Origin: Timaviella obliquedivisa GSE-PSE-MK23-08B
GTDB lineage: Bacteria > Cyanobacteriota > Cyanobacteriia > Elainellales > Elainellaceae
Direction: 5' to 3'
DNA: 64,000 nt
NCBI GenBank assembly: GCA_019358855.1
Contig: JAHHII010000015.1
Coordinates: 1-64,000 of the forward strand
Numbering within the stretch: position 1 is the first letter of the stretch; each line of letters begins with the position of its first letter. The translations under genes were made by a program, and so were the position numbers. Positions 53,301-61,307 of the stretch are shown here, piece after piece. Below the pieces are notes generated by a model. The model saw nothing but the letters and a program-made list of their open reading frames with translations. It was not told where the DNA came from and did no database searches.

Positions 53301-53705
53301 AACGTAAAAGTCACGCTCTGAACTGCCAGGCAGGGCTTTCCTTGCCCGTTGAAACCAAGGATGCTGATCGGAAGTGTGGTTAACAATTAGTTCAATAATG
53401 ACGCGGATATTTCTCTGGTGCGCCGCTTCCAAGAACATGTGAAAGTCTTCAAGGTTGCCATAGATAGGATTGACGCTGTTGTAGTCGGCGATATCGTACC
53501 CATCATCTCGCAATGGCGAAGGGAAAAAGGGCAGTACCCAAACGGCTGTTACGCCTAAGTCTTGGATATAATCGAGCTTTTCGGTTAGTCCTCGGAAGTC
53601 GCCGATGCCGTCACTGTCGCTGTCGGCAAAAGCCCGAACAGGCACTTCGTAAATGATGGCATCTTTAAACCAGAGAGGATCGCTATGAAGGGTCGATTGT
53701 TGCAT
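50349..53705 (-). CDS. treS: Trehalose synthase fused to a maltokinase domain
   Basis: An 1118-residue fusion. Residues 1-560 form a GH13 trehalose synthase that interconverts maltose and trehalose, with its nucleophile Asp in DGLRMDAVPYL, acid Glu in LLAEANQWPED and Asp in LFLRNHDELTLE. Residues about 580-1110 form a maltokinase-like domain (RQCRWFGSRNRSM, KLFRRAEECINSDIEMGRFL, VIIDFEGEASRPLSERRMKR). The kinase catalytic loop, usually HGDYH, reads HGNYH here (Asn963), so ATP-dependent maltose phosphorylation may be lost. The usual product, maltose-1-phosphate, would feed GlgE. MalQ is encoded divergently 322 bp away, so this is a glucan/trehalose locus. ATG at 53705. Confidence 0.92.
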   Translation of the reverse strand: MQQSTLHSDPLWFKDAIIYEVPVRAFADSDSDGIGDFRGLTEKLDYIQDLGVTAVWVLPFFPSPLRDDGYDIADYNSVNPIYGNLEDFHMFLEAAHQRNIRVIIELIVNHTSDQHPWFQRARKALPGSSERDFYVWSDTPNQYQGVRIIFQDFETSNWTWDPVAKAYFWHRFYSHQPDLNYEHPQLQKAIFDVVDFWLEMGVDGLRMDAVPYLYEREGTNCENLPKTHDWLKQLRAHVDRKFPNRMLLAEANQWPEDAAEYYGQGDECHMNFHFPLMPRLFMSLQMEDSFPIIDILQQTPEIPPNCQWALFLRNHDELTLEMVSDEDRDYMYRVYAQDPQARINLGIRRRLAPLMGNNRRRIELMNSLLLSLPGTPVLYYGDEIGMGDNFYLGDRNGVRTPMQWSSDRNAGFSRANPQRLYAPPIVDPEYNYETVNVEAQRANSSSLWWWMKRLIAVRSRYQAFGRGTFEVLSPENRKVLAFTRTYDGEHILVVANLSRFVQAVELDLSAFQGMMPIEIFGRTEFPPIADTPYFLSLGPHSFLWFTLQIQPSTALLPKAPAQLPTLTVSGHWQDIYSKADSRKALEALLPDFLRQCRWFGSRNRSMQSAQIADVIPFNIQPQPEANEYHIVLVKAEYTEGVAETYVLPLAYAVGNHHPITHTEHAIAQIKGNYISGILFDAFSDKDFLPIPLEALIQEHSQKGSQGEIVATLFEPANLSVSATPHLPKVEHGNALVVYGDRLIFKLFRRAEECINSDIEMGRFLTQRSTATDSPSEHFAPIIGSIEYRRKGVEAMALGMFQKYIPDTRDAWSFTLDSLRDFFEKVMAQPSEMIQVQLPQASLVNALTLEVPELAYEIMGTYLGAAELLGQRTAEMHIALAADENDPSFAPEPFTLFHQRSVYQYMRNQAGQIFLRLKKQLKKLPIKQQASVRTLLNEQSAILDHYKRIVDQPIAVMRIRCHGNYHLEEVLYTGKDFVIIDFEGEASRPLSERRMKRSPIRDVASMVQSFYYASRIALQREVESGVIRTENLPLMEQWAQFVYYWTSVVFLKKYLATASGAAFLPKTQPELQVLLDAFLLEKAVYELGYEMEARPDWTDVPLQRILELLGINPDKKISP

Positions 53706-54027
53706 AGGGGAAGTGCGTTAGGGGGTGGGGTAGATTAGAAGAGATTGCCATAACTTGATTGAGTTACTCTTACTTTAGTGCAATCTTTCATACTGTCTTT
53801 GCATTAGGCTCTGCTTTAAGATGAACAGGCAGTCTCATCATGGATCTAATGGAATTATTAGTAACAAATAATAATGTTCGCTATGACACATTCATCAAGA
53901 ATTTACTGATAACTTACTAATAATACAGACTGAGACATAAACTTGCCGACAGTTGCGTGAATCTGACGCATTCTATTACTGTGGATAGGAATCAAATTGA
54001 CTAATCCCTAAGCATCCCTAAAATATT
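53706..54027. other. Divergent promoter region between treS and malQ
   Basis: A 322-bp AT-rich spacer that must hold both promoters. I see no clear -35/-10 pair, operator dyad or repeat, and no coding frame. Confidence 0.4.
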
Positions 54028-55527
54028 GTGACTTTTCAACGCGCCAGTGGAATTTTACTACACCCCACCTGCCTTCCCAGCCGCTTTGGGATTGGCGATT
54101 TAGGTCAATCTGCCTACGAGTTCATAGACTTTTTGGAACGCAGTGGACAAAAGCTCTGGCAAGTCTTGCCGCTAGGGCCTACGGGTGACGAGCATTCGCC
54201 TTACATCATGAATTACAGTGCGTTTGCAGGCAACCCGATGTTGCTTAGCCTTGATGTATTGGCAGGTGACCAACTGCTTCATCCCGATGAGCTTGCGCCC
54301 TTACCTGAAGCGCCCGCCGATCGCGTTGATTTTGATCGAGTCATTCCGCACAAATCCTATTATCTCAAGCTGGCATACAACAACTTTAAGCAGCGAAACT
54401 CTCAAGCTGAGTTTGAGCAGTTCTGTGAACAGAAGGCAGTTTGGCTAGACGATTTTGCCTTGTTTATGGCACTGTTGGAGGCGAATAATGGCAAGGCGTG
54501 GAACGTGTGGGAAGGGGCGATCGCCCGACGAGAGCCAGCCGCCCTTGCTGCCCAGCGAGAGCAATTACAGGATGAAATTCTCTACCAGAAATTTCTGCAA
54601 TTTAAGTTCTTCGGGCAATGGTCGAACCTTAGAAATTATGCTCAACAGAAAAATATCCAAATTGTTGGAGATGTCTCCATTTATGTGTGTCACAATAGCG
54701 CCGAAGTTTGGGGCAATCCTGAAATCTTTAAGCTCGATCCTCAAACTCTAGAACCAGCTTACATAGCAGGTGTTCCGCCCGACTACTTCAGCGCCACCGG
54801 GCAGCTTTGGGGCAATCCGGTTTACAACTGGGATAAGCTGCAAGCCACAAACTTTGCTTGGTGGATTGAACGCTTTAAAGCAACGATGCAGTACGTAGAC
54901 ATTGTGCGAATCGACCACTTCCGAGGGTTCGAGGCATATTGGCAGGTACGTGCAGGTGAGACGACAGCTATGAATGGGGAATGGGTGAAGGCTCCAGGCG
55001 TTGAGTTCTTTGAGGCGTTAGCGGCAGAGTTGGGCAATTTGCCCGTGATGGCAGAAGATTTAGGAATTATTACCCCTGAAGTAGAGAATCTGCGCGATCG
55101 CTTCCAGTTTCCAGGAATGCGAATCCTCCAGTTTGCCTTCACAGGTGACCCTGATCATGCCTATTTACCTCATAACTATGTGCCTAATAGTGTGGTGTAT
55201 CCGGGCACCCATGACAACGATACGGCGATCGGCTGGTGGACAAGTGCCGCCGCCCAAGAAAAACAGCAATTTGCTCAATATCTAGGGTACGATCGCCCGG
55301 AAGATGTTTCAGAAATTAACTGGGCACTAATTCGGATGGCGTTGGCTTCAGTGTCGGATTTAGCAATTTTGCCGCTACAAGATTTACTGGGATTAGGCAG
55401 TTCGGGGCGAATGAACGATCCAAGCGTGAATGCAGGTCAGTGGCGATGGCGATATGAAAGTTCAGAGCAATTGAATCAAGAGATGAGCGATCGCTTAGGG
55501 TGGTTAACACGGCTGTATGGGCGTTAA
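54028..55527 (+). CDS. malQ: 4-alpha-glucanotransferase (GH77)
   Basis: A 499-residue amylomaltase that moves maltooligosaccharide units between glucans and releases glucose. It starts at a GTG with RASGILLHPTCLPSRFGIGDLG, the standard beginning. Catalytic residues are present: Asp in VDIVRIDHFRGFEAYW, Glu in VMAEDLGIITPEV and Asp in YPGTHDNDTAIGWW. Length matches bacterial MalQ. Divergent from the trehalose synthase-maltokinase gene; together they interconvert glucan, maltose and trehalose. Confidence 0.96.
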   Translation: MTFQRASGILLHPTCLPSRFGIGDLGQSAYEFIDFLERSGQKLWQVLPLGPTGDEHSPYIMNYSAFAGNPMLLSLDVLAGDQLLHPDELAPLPEAPADRVDFDRVIPHKSYYLKLAYNNFKQRNSQAEFEQFCEQKAVWLDDFALFMALLEANNGKAWNVWEGAIARREPAALAAQREQLQDEILYQKFLQFKFFGQWSNLRNYAQQKNIQIVGDVSIYVCHNSAEVWGNPEIFKLDPQTLEPAYIAGVPPDYFSATGQLWGNPVYNWDKLQATNFAWWIERFKATMQYVDIVRIDHFRGFEAYWQVRAGETTAMNGEWVKAPGVEFFEALAAELGNLPVMAEDLGIITPEVENLRDRFQFPGMRILQFAFTGDPDHAYLPHNYVPNSVVYPGTHDNDTAIGWWTSAAAQEKQQFAQYLGYDRPEDVSEINWALIRMALASVSDLAILPLQDLLGLGSSGRMNDPSVNAGQWRWRYESSEQLNQEMSDRLGWLTRLYGR

Positions 55528-55535
55528 ATCTGACT

Positions 55536-55910
55536 TTACGTCCCTTGAATAGCATGACTTGTCAAATCGTCTAGCGAGACTTCCTTAAGCGCCGCTGCAT
55601 GGGTTGCCGCCAAATCTACGGGAGGAGCGGCACCCGCCTCTAGGGACTCCCTCCAACGACTGACACAGAGACACCAGCGATCGCCTGCTTTCAACCCAGG
55701 AAAGCCAAATCCTGGCGCGCTTAAATCGTTCCCCTGAGCTTTGGTAAACGCTAAAAACTCATCGGTGACTTGAGCGCAAACGACGTGTACTCCCTGATCA
55801 TCGGCTCCAGTTTCACACTTGCCATTTCGATAAAAGCCTGTCATTGGCTCAGTGCAACAAATTTCCAGCTTGCCACCTAAAACGTTTTTAGCACCTGCTG
55901 CATTCACCAT
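55536..55910 (-). CDS. DUF2237 family protein
   Basis: A 124-residue protein of the DUF2237 family. Its marks are KNVLGGKLEICCTEPMTGFYRNGKCETG, HVVCAQVTDEFLAF, GNDLSAPGFGFPGLKAGDRWCLCVSRW and a C-terminal LAATHAAALKEVSLDDL. Several conserved cysteines suggest metal or redox roles, but function is unknown. ATG at 55910. It converges on malQ (8 bp between stops). Confidence 0.9.
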   Translation of the reverse strand: MVNAAGAKNVLGGKLEICCTEPMTGFYRNGKCETGADDQGVHVVCAQVTDEFLAFTKAQGNDLSAPGFGFPGLKAGDRWCLCVSRWRESLEAGAAPPVDLAATHAAALKEVSLDDLTSHAIQGT

Positions 55911-56050
55911 TTCTTATACCTCTTAAATGTCGTGATCAAGAGTACATTATCTCCAGACATCTTAGAGTAAAGGAAAATCTATCTCTGGACAGATTTGTAT
56001 GACTAGCCAAACGCAGTACAAATGACTTGGTAAACAACCTGGTTATTGGT

Positions 56051-56500
56051 ATGAAACTGAATCATTTGACAAAACAAATTTCTGCTTTAGGTCGTCGGTT
56101 GACAATGGTGTTGTTAAGCTTGTCGGCGATCGCCTTTTTCTGGCAGGGTGCATTCTTGCTAAACAATGCAGCAATGGCTAATCCTACGAACAACTTTGTC
56201 GTGGCAGCAGACTTGGGCAATAAAGTCCAGAACAAAGTGGGTGAAGATACCAAGAACGCCAAGGGCTTCATTAGAGATACCGCAGATAAGGTGGAAGAAG
56301 CTGCCAGAAGCAACGCTGCAAAAGTAGATAACGCCACCGACGACAATGATAGCGCGATCGCAAATAGAGCTAAGAGAGATGCAGGGCGCATTCAGCAAAG
56401 AGCAGAGGAAGATGCAAGCCGGACTGAAAAGGCAGTAGATAACACTAAGAATGTTATCGAGAAGGCTGTAGATAATGTTAAGGATGCTTTTGGTAAGTAA
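56051..56500 (+). CDS. Secreted or membrane-anchored charged helical protein
   Basis: A 149-residue protein: an N-terminal hydrophobic signal (LLSLSAIAFFWQGAFLLNNAAMA) and a highly charged, Ala/Asp/Lys-rich helical remainder with recurring units such as KNAKGFIRDTADKVEEAA and KAVDNTKNVIEKAVDNVKDA. It resembles small stress-related proteins of cyanobacteria with LEA- or CsbD-like composition, but no strict family can be assigned. The start at 56051 (MKLNHLTKQ) is better than the TTG at 56027. A strong terminator follows. Confidence 0.75.
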   Translation: MKLNHLTKQISALGRRLTMVLLSLSAIAFFWQGAFLLNNAAMANPTNNFVVAADLGNKVQNKVGEDTKNAKGFIRDTADKVEEAARSNAAKVDNATDDNDSAIANRAKRDAGRIQQRAEEDASRTEKAVDNTKNVIEKAVDNVKDAFGK

Positions 56501-56533
56501 GAATTTAGTGTTCTAGCACGCCTAGGTGAATTG

Positions 56534-56572
56534 ACTGGGGTATGATGCATGATGTATCATACCCCAGTTTTT
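56534..56572 (+). terminator. Rho-independent terminator
   Basis: ACTGGGGTATGAT pairs with ATCATACCCCAGT and is followed by TTTTT (56568-56572). It lies 34 bp past the stop of the charged helical protein gene. Confidence 0.9.
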
Positions 56573-56686
56573 ACATTGTCTAGGACAAGGGCTTAAGCCT
56601 CTTATTAATCTTGCACGTTAACGATGTCCTAACAAGAACGCTTACTGCTACACAATCACGTAGACCCATTGAACATCTTCTCAAAC

Positions 56687-57793
56687 TTAAGTCCAGTACA
56701 AGATCTTAGCTTGCGGGAAACGTTTTTGAATTTGTTGCTCAAAGAACTTTCGCATCATTTTCATGGTGTCGCCATCATAGACATATTTCACACCACCAAA
56801 CTTATTACGTTTTATCACTCGGTTTGACTCATCCATTTCTAGCTTGCTGTTAGGGTACCAAGCCTGTAAAACGTTTTTTGAGCCAGGGGTAAAACGGTGA
56901 GAAATTAGCTCAAACGTTAAATCGACATCAAAGTCTAAAGCATTGCTCAGGTCATCGAACAACTGATCATAGTAATCTTCCCAATCCTCGATCGCCATAA
57001 TGGGCGCAATCACTAAACCTACGGGATAACCGCCGCCACCCCGTTCAGAGGGCAATGCCAACTTACGTAATGCCTGAATCCGATTAGCAACAGAAGCTGT
57101 TCCCCCTTCTAGTCGATTGCTGATCGGTGCAGCATTCACACTAAAGCGACAACGAGTATGTCCGTTATGGGGTAGATCTAGTAATTCGTCAACCGCATCA
57201 AACTTAGAAACCCAGCGTAAGTGTCCGTTCTCACGGGTACCAAAGTAGCGAATGCATTCTGCCAAACTGCCCAATAAATGCTCAATACCCAACGGATCTG
57301 TGTAGCAACTTACTTCAAAACTAGTAGTGCTATCTAAGCGTTCATAAGCTGCCAAGTTTTGTAAGGTCTGGGGCAAGTTAGCAAATGCTCGAATCACTGG
57401 GGGTCCTTGCAGACTTCCAGCCAGATAACAATATTGACAATGAGCCGGACATCCTTCAGCTAAGTGAAACTGCCAATCGGCGGAAGGGGGAATCGGACTC
57501 AGCTTAAAGCTGCTAGGAGGTGCAGTCACAACCGCTAAGGTACGTTTAGCGATCGCATAGGTTTCTTGCTCTGTCTCTCCACGTAACCCAGTCAGGCGGT
57601 TACGTGGCAGTTCCTCAACAGGCAAATTGAAAGATTGCACTCGTGTCAGAATCTTTTGCCCCCAAGCCTCTTCCAGTGCATCTGGAGTGAATAGAACGCG
57701 ATCGGGCATCCATAGGCGCGTTTTAGGAGCGGCGTTAAGAGAAGCAGGAGGATGAATCGAATTTAGCAAAATAGTTCTCAAATCCCGTTGCAT
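56687..57793 (-). CDS. Spore photoproduct lyase family radical SAM protein
   Basis: A 368-residue radical SAM enzyme of the SplB family. The iron-sulfur cluster motif CxxxCxxC is Cys115, Cys119 and Cys122 in LAEGCPAHCQYCYLAG. Segment FEVSCYTDPLGIEHL places Cys163 where SplB of Bacillus has its hydrogen-donor cysteine (FEASC...GIEH). The family repairs the thymine dimer specific to spores; this organism does not make spores, so the substrate could be another DNA lesion or RNA. ATG at 57793. It is divergent from the Dus gene, with a family 2 element in between. Confidence 0.87.
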   Translation of the reverse strand: MQRDLRTILLNSIHPPASLNAAPKTRLWMPDRVLFTPDALEEAWGQKILTRVQSFNLPVEELPRNRLTGLRGETEQETYAIAKRTLAVVTAPPSSFKLSPIPPSADWQFHLAEGCPAHCQYCYLAGSLQGPPVIRAFANLPQTLQNLAAYERLDSTTSFEVSCYTDPLGIEHLLGSLAECIRYFGTRENGHLRWVSKFDAVDELLDLPHNGHTRCRFSVNAAPISNRLEGGTASVANRIQALRKLALPSERGGGGYPVGLVIAPIMAIEDWEDYYDQLFDDLSNALDFDVDLTFELISHRFTPGSKNVLQAWYPNSKLEMDESNRVIKRNKFGGVKYVYDGDTMKMMRKFFEQQIQKRFPQAKILYWT

Positions 57794-57906
57794 GTATTTT
57801 TAGTATTGCACTTCCACTGAGCGACAGAAATCTTTCGTAGAGTGGATTTCATCCCTTTCCGGGTAGGGTTTCCCATCCCTCTATTGATGGCTAATGTGAT
57901 CGCTAA

Positions 57907-58055
57907 GGGGCTAGCAAGAAAATAAAACCCCAGTGGGATGCATTGATTTGTCCACCCCCTAAATCCCCCATTCTGGGGGACTTTGAAAGGGTCGGAAGTC
58001 CCCCAGAATGGGGGATTTAGGGGGCGGTTCGGGGCGTTATTTAATTGCAACTCCC
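57907..58055 (+). mobile_element. MITE-like element, family 2, copy c (149 bp)
   Basis: Right tip AACTCCC and left tip GGGGCTAGC (diverged from GGGAGTTGC) enclose the shared core. TAA is duplicated at 57904-57906 and 58056-58058. It lies between the divergent SPL-like and Dus genes, so it could separate or alter their promoters. Confidence 0.8.
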
Positions 58056-58206
58056 TAATGACTAGAACGAACTCCGAGATCTCAGACCTACGAATGAGCA
58101 GCAAAGTAAAGAAATTCCTGATACTATTGCTGAGAACATCGATCGCCCGTTTATTCGATCGCCTGAGAGTCCTTTTAAGGTGTGGGCACCCGAACTGAGT
58201 GATAAT

Positions 58207-59286
58207 ATGCCACTGTCCGATCGCTTACCTTTAGCCTTAGTTCCCGGACTGGCATTAACCGCACTTGCGCCCATGCAAGACGTGACTGATTTATTTTTCA
58301 TGAATGTGATCGCGGGCTATGGCAGTCCCGATTATTTCTTTACTGAGTACTTTCGCGTTCATGAGAGTTCGACACCCGATAAGAAGATCCTGCGCTCCAT
58401 TACCGAGAACACGACCGATCGCCCAATTTTTGCCCAACTCATTGGAGAAAGTATCCCCGACCTGGTTCGTATTGCTCAAGAACTGAGCCGCTATCCTGTG
58501 GCAGGCATTGACTTAAATATGGGCTGTCCTGCTCCCCGAATTTATCGCAAAAATGTTGGTGGAGGACTGCTGCGAGATCTTGAAAAAGTTAACCGAATTT
58601 TAGGTGAGTTACGAGAATCAGTATCAGGTTTGTTAACGATTAAGATGCGAATTGGTTTTGAAAATACTGCTAACTTTGACGCACTTCTTGACCTGATTAA
58701 CCGACACAATATTGATTTACTCAGCTTGCACGGTCGAACCGTTAAGGAAATGTATCATGGCGCTGTTCATTATGATTTGATTGCCCACGCCGTGCAGCGG
58801 ATAAATTGTCCGGTTCTTGCTAATGGAAATGTGACATCAGCCCATGCCGCAGCCGCTATTTTAGCTGAAACTGGAGCCGCTGGAGTGATGATTGGGCGAT
58901 CGGCAATTCGCAACCCGTGGATCTTTCAGCAAGTTCGCCAACATCTGAGCGGTCAGCCCATCACTAAAGTCACGCTGGCAGATGTTCGCAGTTATATCGA
59001 TCGCCTCTCGAACACAGCAAATGCCCTGACAGTTCCAAACCGGGCACAAGTTAGCTACATGAAAATGTATCTTAATTACATTGCTCAAAGTGTGGATGCA
59101 GCAGGGGGTTTTCTCCGAGAGATGCGGCTGGCTCAAACGGACGCAGACTTGTATGCCGTTTGCGATCGCTACTTGCTCGGCACTCCTGATCAAGAATTTT
59201 CGTTAGAACCCTACCCTGGTCTAGTGGCTCGCCCCAGTTGCGAAGCAATTCCTAAATTAGCAAGCCAGTCACTCGTCACTCAGTAG
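58207..59286 (+). CDS. dus: tRNA-dihydrouridine synthase
   Basis: A 359-residue FMN enzyme that reduces uridine in tRNA D-loops. Active-site Cys lies in IDLNMGCPAPRIYRKNVGGGLL, FMN-binding parts include ALTALAPMQDVTD and VLANGNVTSAHAAAAIL, and GAAGVMIGRSAIRNPWIF closes the barrel. I prefer the ATG at 58207; a GTG at 58180 would add nine residues. The stop codon lies inside the first copy of a 29-bp tandem repeat. Which Dus subgroup it belongs to is not decided here. Confidence 0.93.
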   Translation: MPLSDRLPLALVPGLALTALAPMQDVTDLFFMNVIAGYGSPDYFFTEYFRVHESSTPDKKILRSITENTTDRPIFAQLIGESIPDLVRIAQELSRYPVAGIDLNMGCPAPRIYRKNVGGGLLRDLEKVNRILGELRESVSGLLTIKMRIGFENTANFDALLDLINRHNIDLLSLHGRTVKEMYHGAVHYDLIAHAVQRINCPVLANGNVTSAHAAAAILAETGAAGVMIGRSAIRNPWIFQQVRQHLSGQPITKVTLADVRSYIDRLSNTANALTVPNRAQVSYMKMYLNYIAQSVDAAGGFLREMRLAQTDADLYAVCDRYLLGTPDQEFSLEPYPGLVARPSCEAIPKLASQSLVTQ

Positions 59287-59334
59287 TTCCTACCGTCTTT
59301 AAGGACACTCAGTAGTTCCTACCGTCTTTAAGGA
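59277..59334. repeat. 29-bp tandem duplication overlapping the end of dus
   Basis: Two identical 29-bp units (59277-59305 and 59306-59334) beginning CACTCAGTAGTTCCTACCG. The TAG stop of dus is in the first unit; the second is untranslated. Confidence 0.93.
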
Positions 59335-59399
59335 CAATGAGCCAGAATTGATAGATGTCACAAAAATTAAGCTCTACTAAGGTCATGAGGAATTGAAGC

Positions 59400-60830
59400 G
59401 TGGATTTTGTGTCTGTTGAGGCGATCAGTGTAGAGGTGGCTGCGGAAGCGGGGATACCAGGAGTTTTGCCCTTTGGCTCGGGCAAATCACGGGCGCTGAC
59501 TGCAATCCTCGGGGCTTCCAAAGATGAGATCCGCACCAGCCTCAAAGCCTCAACGCTAGATGGGGTTTTTGCCAGCCTATTTTCCAATGTGACGGGCGGC
59601 GTGCTACTGACCAACTTTTTTTTAGATATGGGCGCAAACCCAACTCAAATTGGCATCTTGGCATCCGTTCCCATGCTGTGCAATTTGATTCAGCCCATCG
59701 GCGCATACTTTTCAGAACGCACCACAAGCCGTCATTTCTATTGCCTTTGGATCTACGGTATTTCCCGATCGCTCTGGGTGGGCTTAGCGATCGCCATTTT
59801 TTGGGTTGGGAGAACCCCCAATGCTCCAGCGCTGCTGATTGCCTTAACGTTGGGGATTACGCTTGCTAGCTCTCTGTTAGGAGCGTTAGGCAGTGCCCCT
59901 TGGCTCAGTTGGATGGCAGCCCTAGTGCCCCGAACGCTGCGGGGACGCTACTTCAGCTTACGCAGCAGTGCCGCCAATTTAACGAATTTAATTTCAGTGC
60001 CCCTCCTGGGATTGATTGTGACTCAGTGGCAGGGCGGCTCTATTCAGGGCTACGGCGTGGTGCTAGTAGTAGCGATCGCCTCTGGAATTCTCAGCCTATG
60101 GTTTCAAAACTTCATGGTGGATGTCAATCCACAAAACAATTCCTATTTTCCAGTTAAAGTGCTCCCGCTTGAAGTCAACCCATCAAGCTCCGAAGATCCA
60201 CTTCACCCTGCTTTAGTTAGCCCCTCTCAGCCCCAACTCACTCCCGCTTTTTGGCAAGACGGCAACTTCCTCAAGTTTTTACTTTATTTTCACCTGTGGA
60301 CATTTTCAGTAAGTTTAAGCTCTCCATTTTTTAATGTTTATATGCTGAACGAGTTAAAGGTAGATATCAACCATGTCACACTTTATAGTAGCCTGGCGGC
60401 AGGGGCAAACCTGCTGGTGCTGCTAGTGTGTGGACAGTTTGCTGATCGCATTGGCAATCGCCCAATTTTGCTAGGTGCAGGGATTGTATTTGCAATCTTT
60501 CCACTTTTATGGCTTAGCGCTGGTATAAATTTATGGTCTGTTTGGTTGGGGCTGCCATTGTTGCATTGCATTTCGGGAGGAACATCAGCAGCAATTGACC
60601 TTTGCTCCAATAATTTTCAACTTGACATTGCCCCCGATCGCAACCAATCGACCTACTTTGGGGTTGCTGCTGCGGTAGCTGGCATCAGCGGTGCCTTAGG
60701 TACGACTGCTGGAGGCTTTTTGGCTCAGTTCGGCTATGGTGGATTTTTAGGACTCTTTGTGCTTTCAAGTGTTTTGCGGCTAGGCGCTTTGTTACCTCTG
60801 GTTTTTGTCCATGAACGTCAAGCTGTGTAA
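59400..60830 (+). CDS. MFS transporter
   Basis: A 476-residue polytopic protein with about twelve helices. The N-terminal 60 residues are soluble. The first half has DGVFASLFSNVTGGVLLTNF and the loop motif RGRYFSLRSS, and the second half has GQFADRIGNRPILLG, the typical MFS loop sequence. The substrate is unknown. The start is GTG at 59400; no strong ribosome site. The stop TAA at 60828-60830 is also one half of the TAA target duplication of the next mobile element. Confidence 0.88.
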   Translation: MDFVSVEAISVEVAAEAGIPGVLPFGSGKSRALTAILGASKDEIRTSLKASTLDGVFASLFSNVTGGVLLTNFFLDMGANPTQIGILASVPMLCNLIQPIGAYFSERTTSRHFYCLWIYGISRSLWVGLAIAIFWVGRTPNAPALLIALTLGITLASSLLGALGSAPWLSWMAALVPRTLRGRYFSLRSSAANLTNLISVPLLGLIVTQWQGGSIQGYGVVLVVAIASGILSLWFQNFMVDVNPQNNSYFPVKVLPLEVNPSSSEDPLHPALVSPSQPQLTPAFWQDGNFLKFLLYFHLWTFSVSLSSPFFNVYMLNELKVDINHVTLYSSLAAGANLLVLLVCGQFADRIGNRPILLGAGIVFAIFPLLWLSAGINLWSVWLGLPLLHCISGGTSAAIDLCSNNFQLDIAPDRNQSTYFGVAAAVAGISGALGTTAGGFLAQFGYGGFLGLFVLSSVLRLGALLPLVFVHERQAV

Positions 60831-60983
60831 GAGGATGTCTGAGAAGTCTAAGTTGCTATCCGAGCCGCCCCCTCAATCCCCCATTCTAGGGGACTTTGAA
60901 GGAGGACTGGTGCGGAAGTCCTGCCCCAGAATGGGGGGTTGGGGGGCGAGTGCAAGAATCTTTGATACCTCTCAGACATCCTC
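60831..60983 (-). mobile_element. MITE-like element, family 1, copy 4 (153 bp), reverse orientation
   Basis: Terminal repeats GAGGATGTCTGAGAAGT and CTCTCAGACATCCTC flank the core in the opposite orientation to copies 1-3. TAA is duplicated at 60828-60830 (the MFS stop codon) and 60984-60986. The element directly follows the MFS gene, and its long hairpin could terminate the transcript. Confidence 0.9.
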
Positions 60984-61307
60984 TAAAGGTCGAGAGCAGA
61001 AAATAGGTCAATTGCAAGCCGACTTTGAGCTAATTTTTCACGCTGATTTGCATGTTCTTCTGTAAATACGATATTCTGTAAAAGTAATTCGTCGTAAATA
61101 CAGAACGCGATCGCCCTAAGGCAACGATTTAAGAAATTAATTCCCTTAGCAGTGAGTAGGCGCAAAGTAGGTAGGCGCAAATAAACGTAGGTTTTGCAAA
61201 TGTAGGTTTTGCGGTCAGGCAACTTTGCTTGCACATCATAAATAACAGTTTGTCTATCTTACGTTTAGTTCAGCTGATCTACTGGTATAAATTATTGGAG
61301 TGAAACC
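60984..61307. other. Non-coding spacer
   Basis: A 324-bp spacer between the MITE and the RHH-tailed protein gene. It contains short imperfect repeats (GTAGGCGCAAA twice near 61160; GTAGGTTTTGC twice near 61190-61210). No credible gene or promoter is visible. Confidence 0.4.

Noticed and set aside
60805..61065. Plus-strand open frame of 86 codons spanning a MITE
   Set aside because: It overlaps the end of the MFS gene in another frame and its middle is the repeat element; no independent evidence for translation.
60983..61234. Minus-strand open frame of 83 codons
   Set aside because: No recognisable domain, starts and ends in repeat-rich spacer, composition not protein-like.
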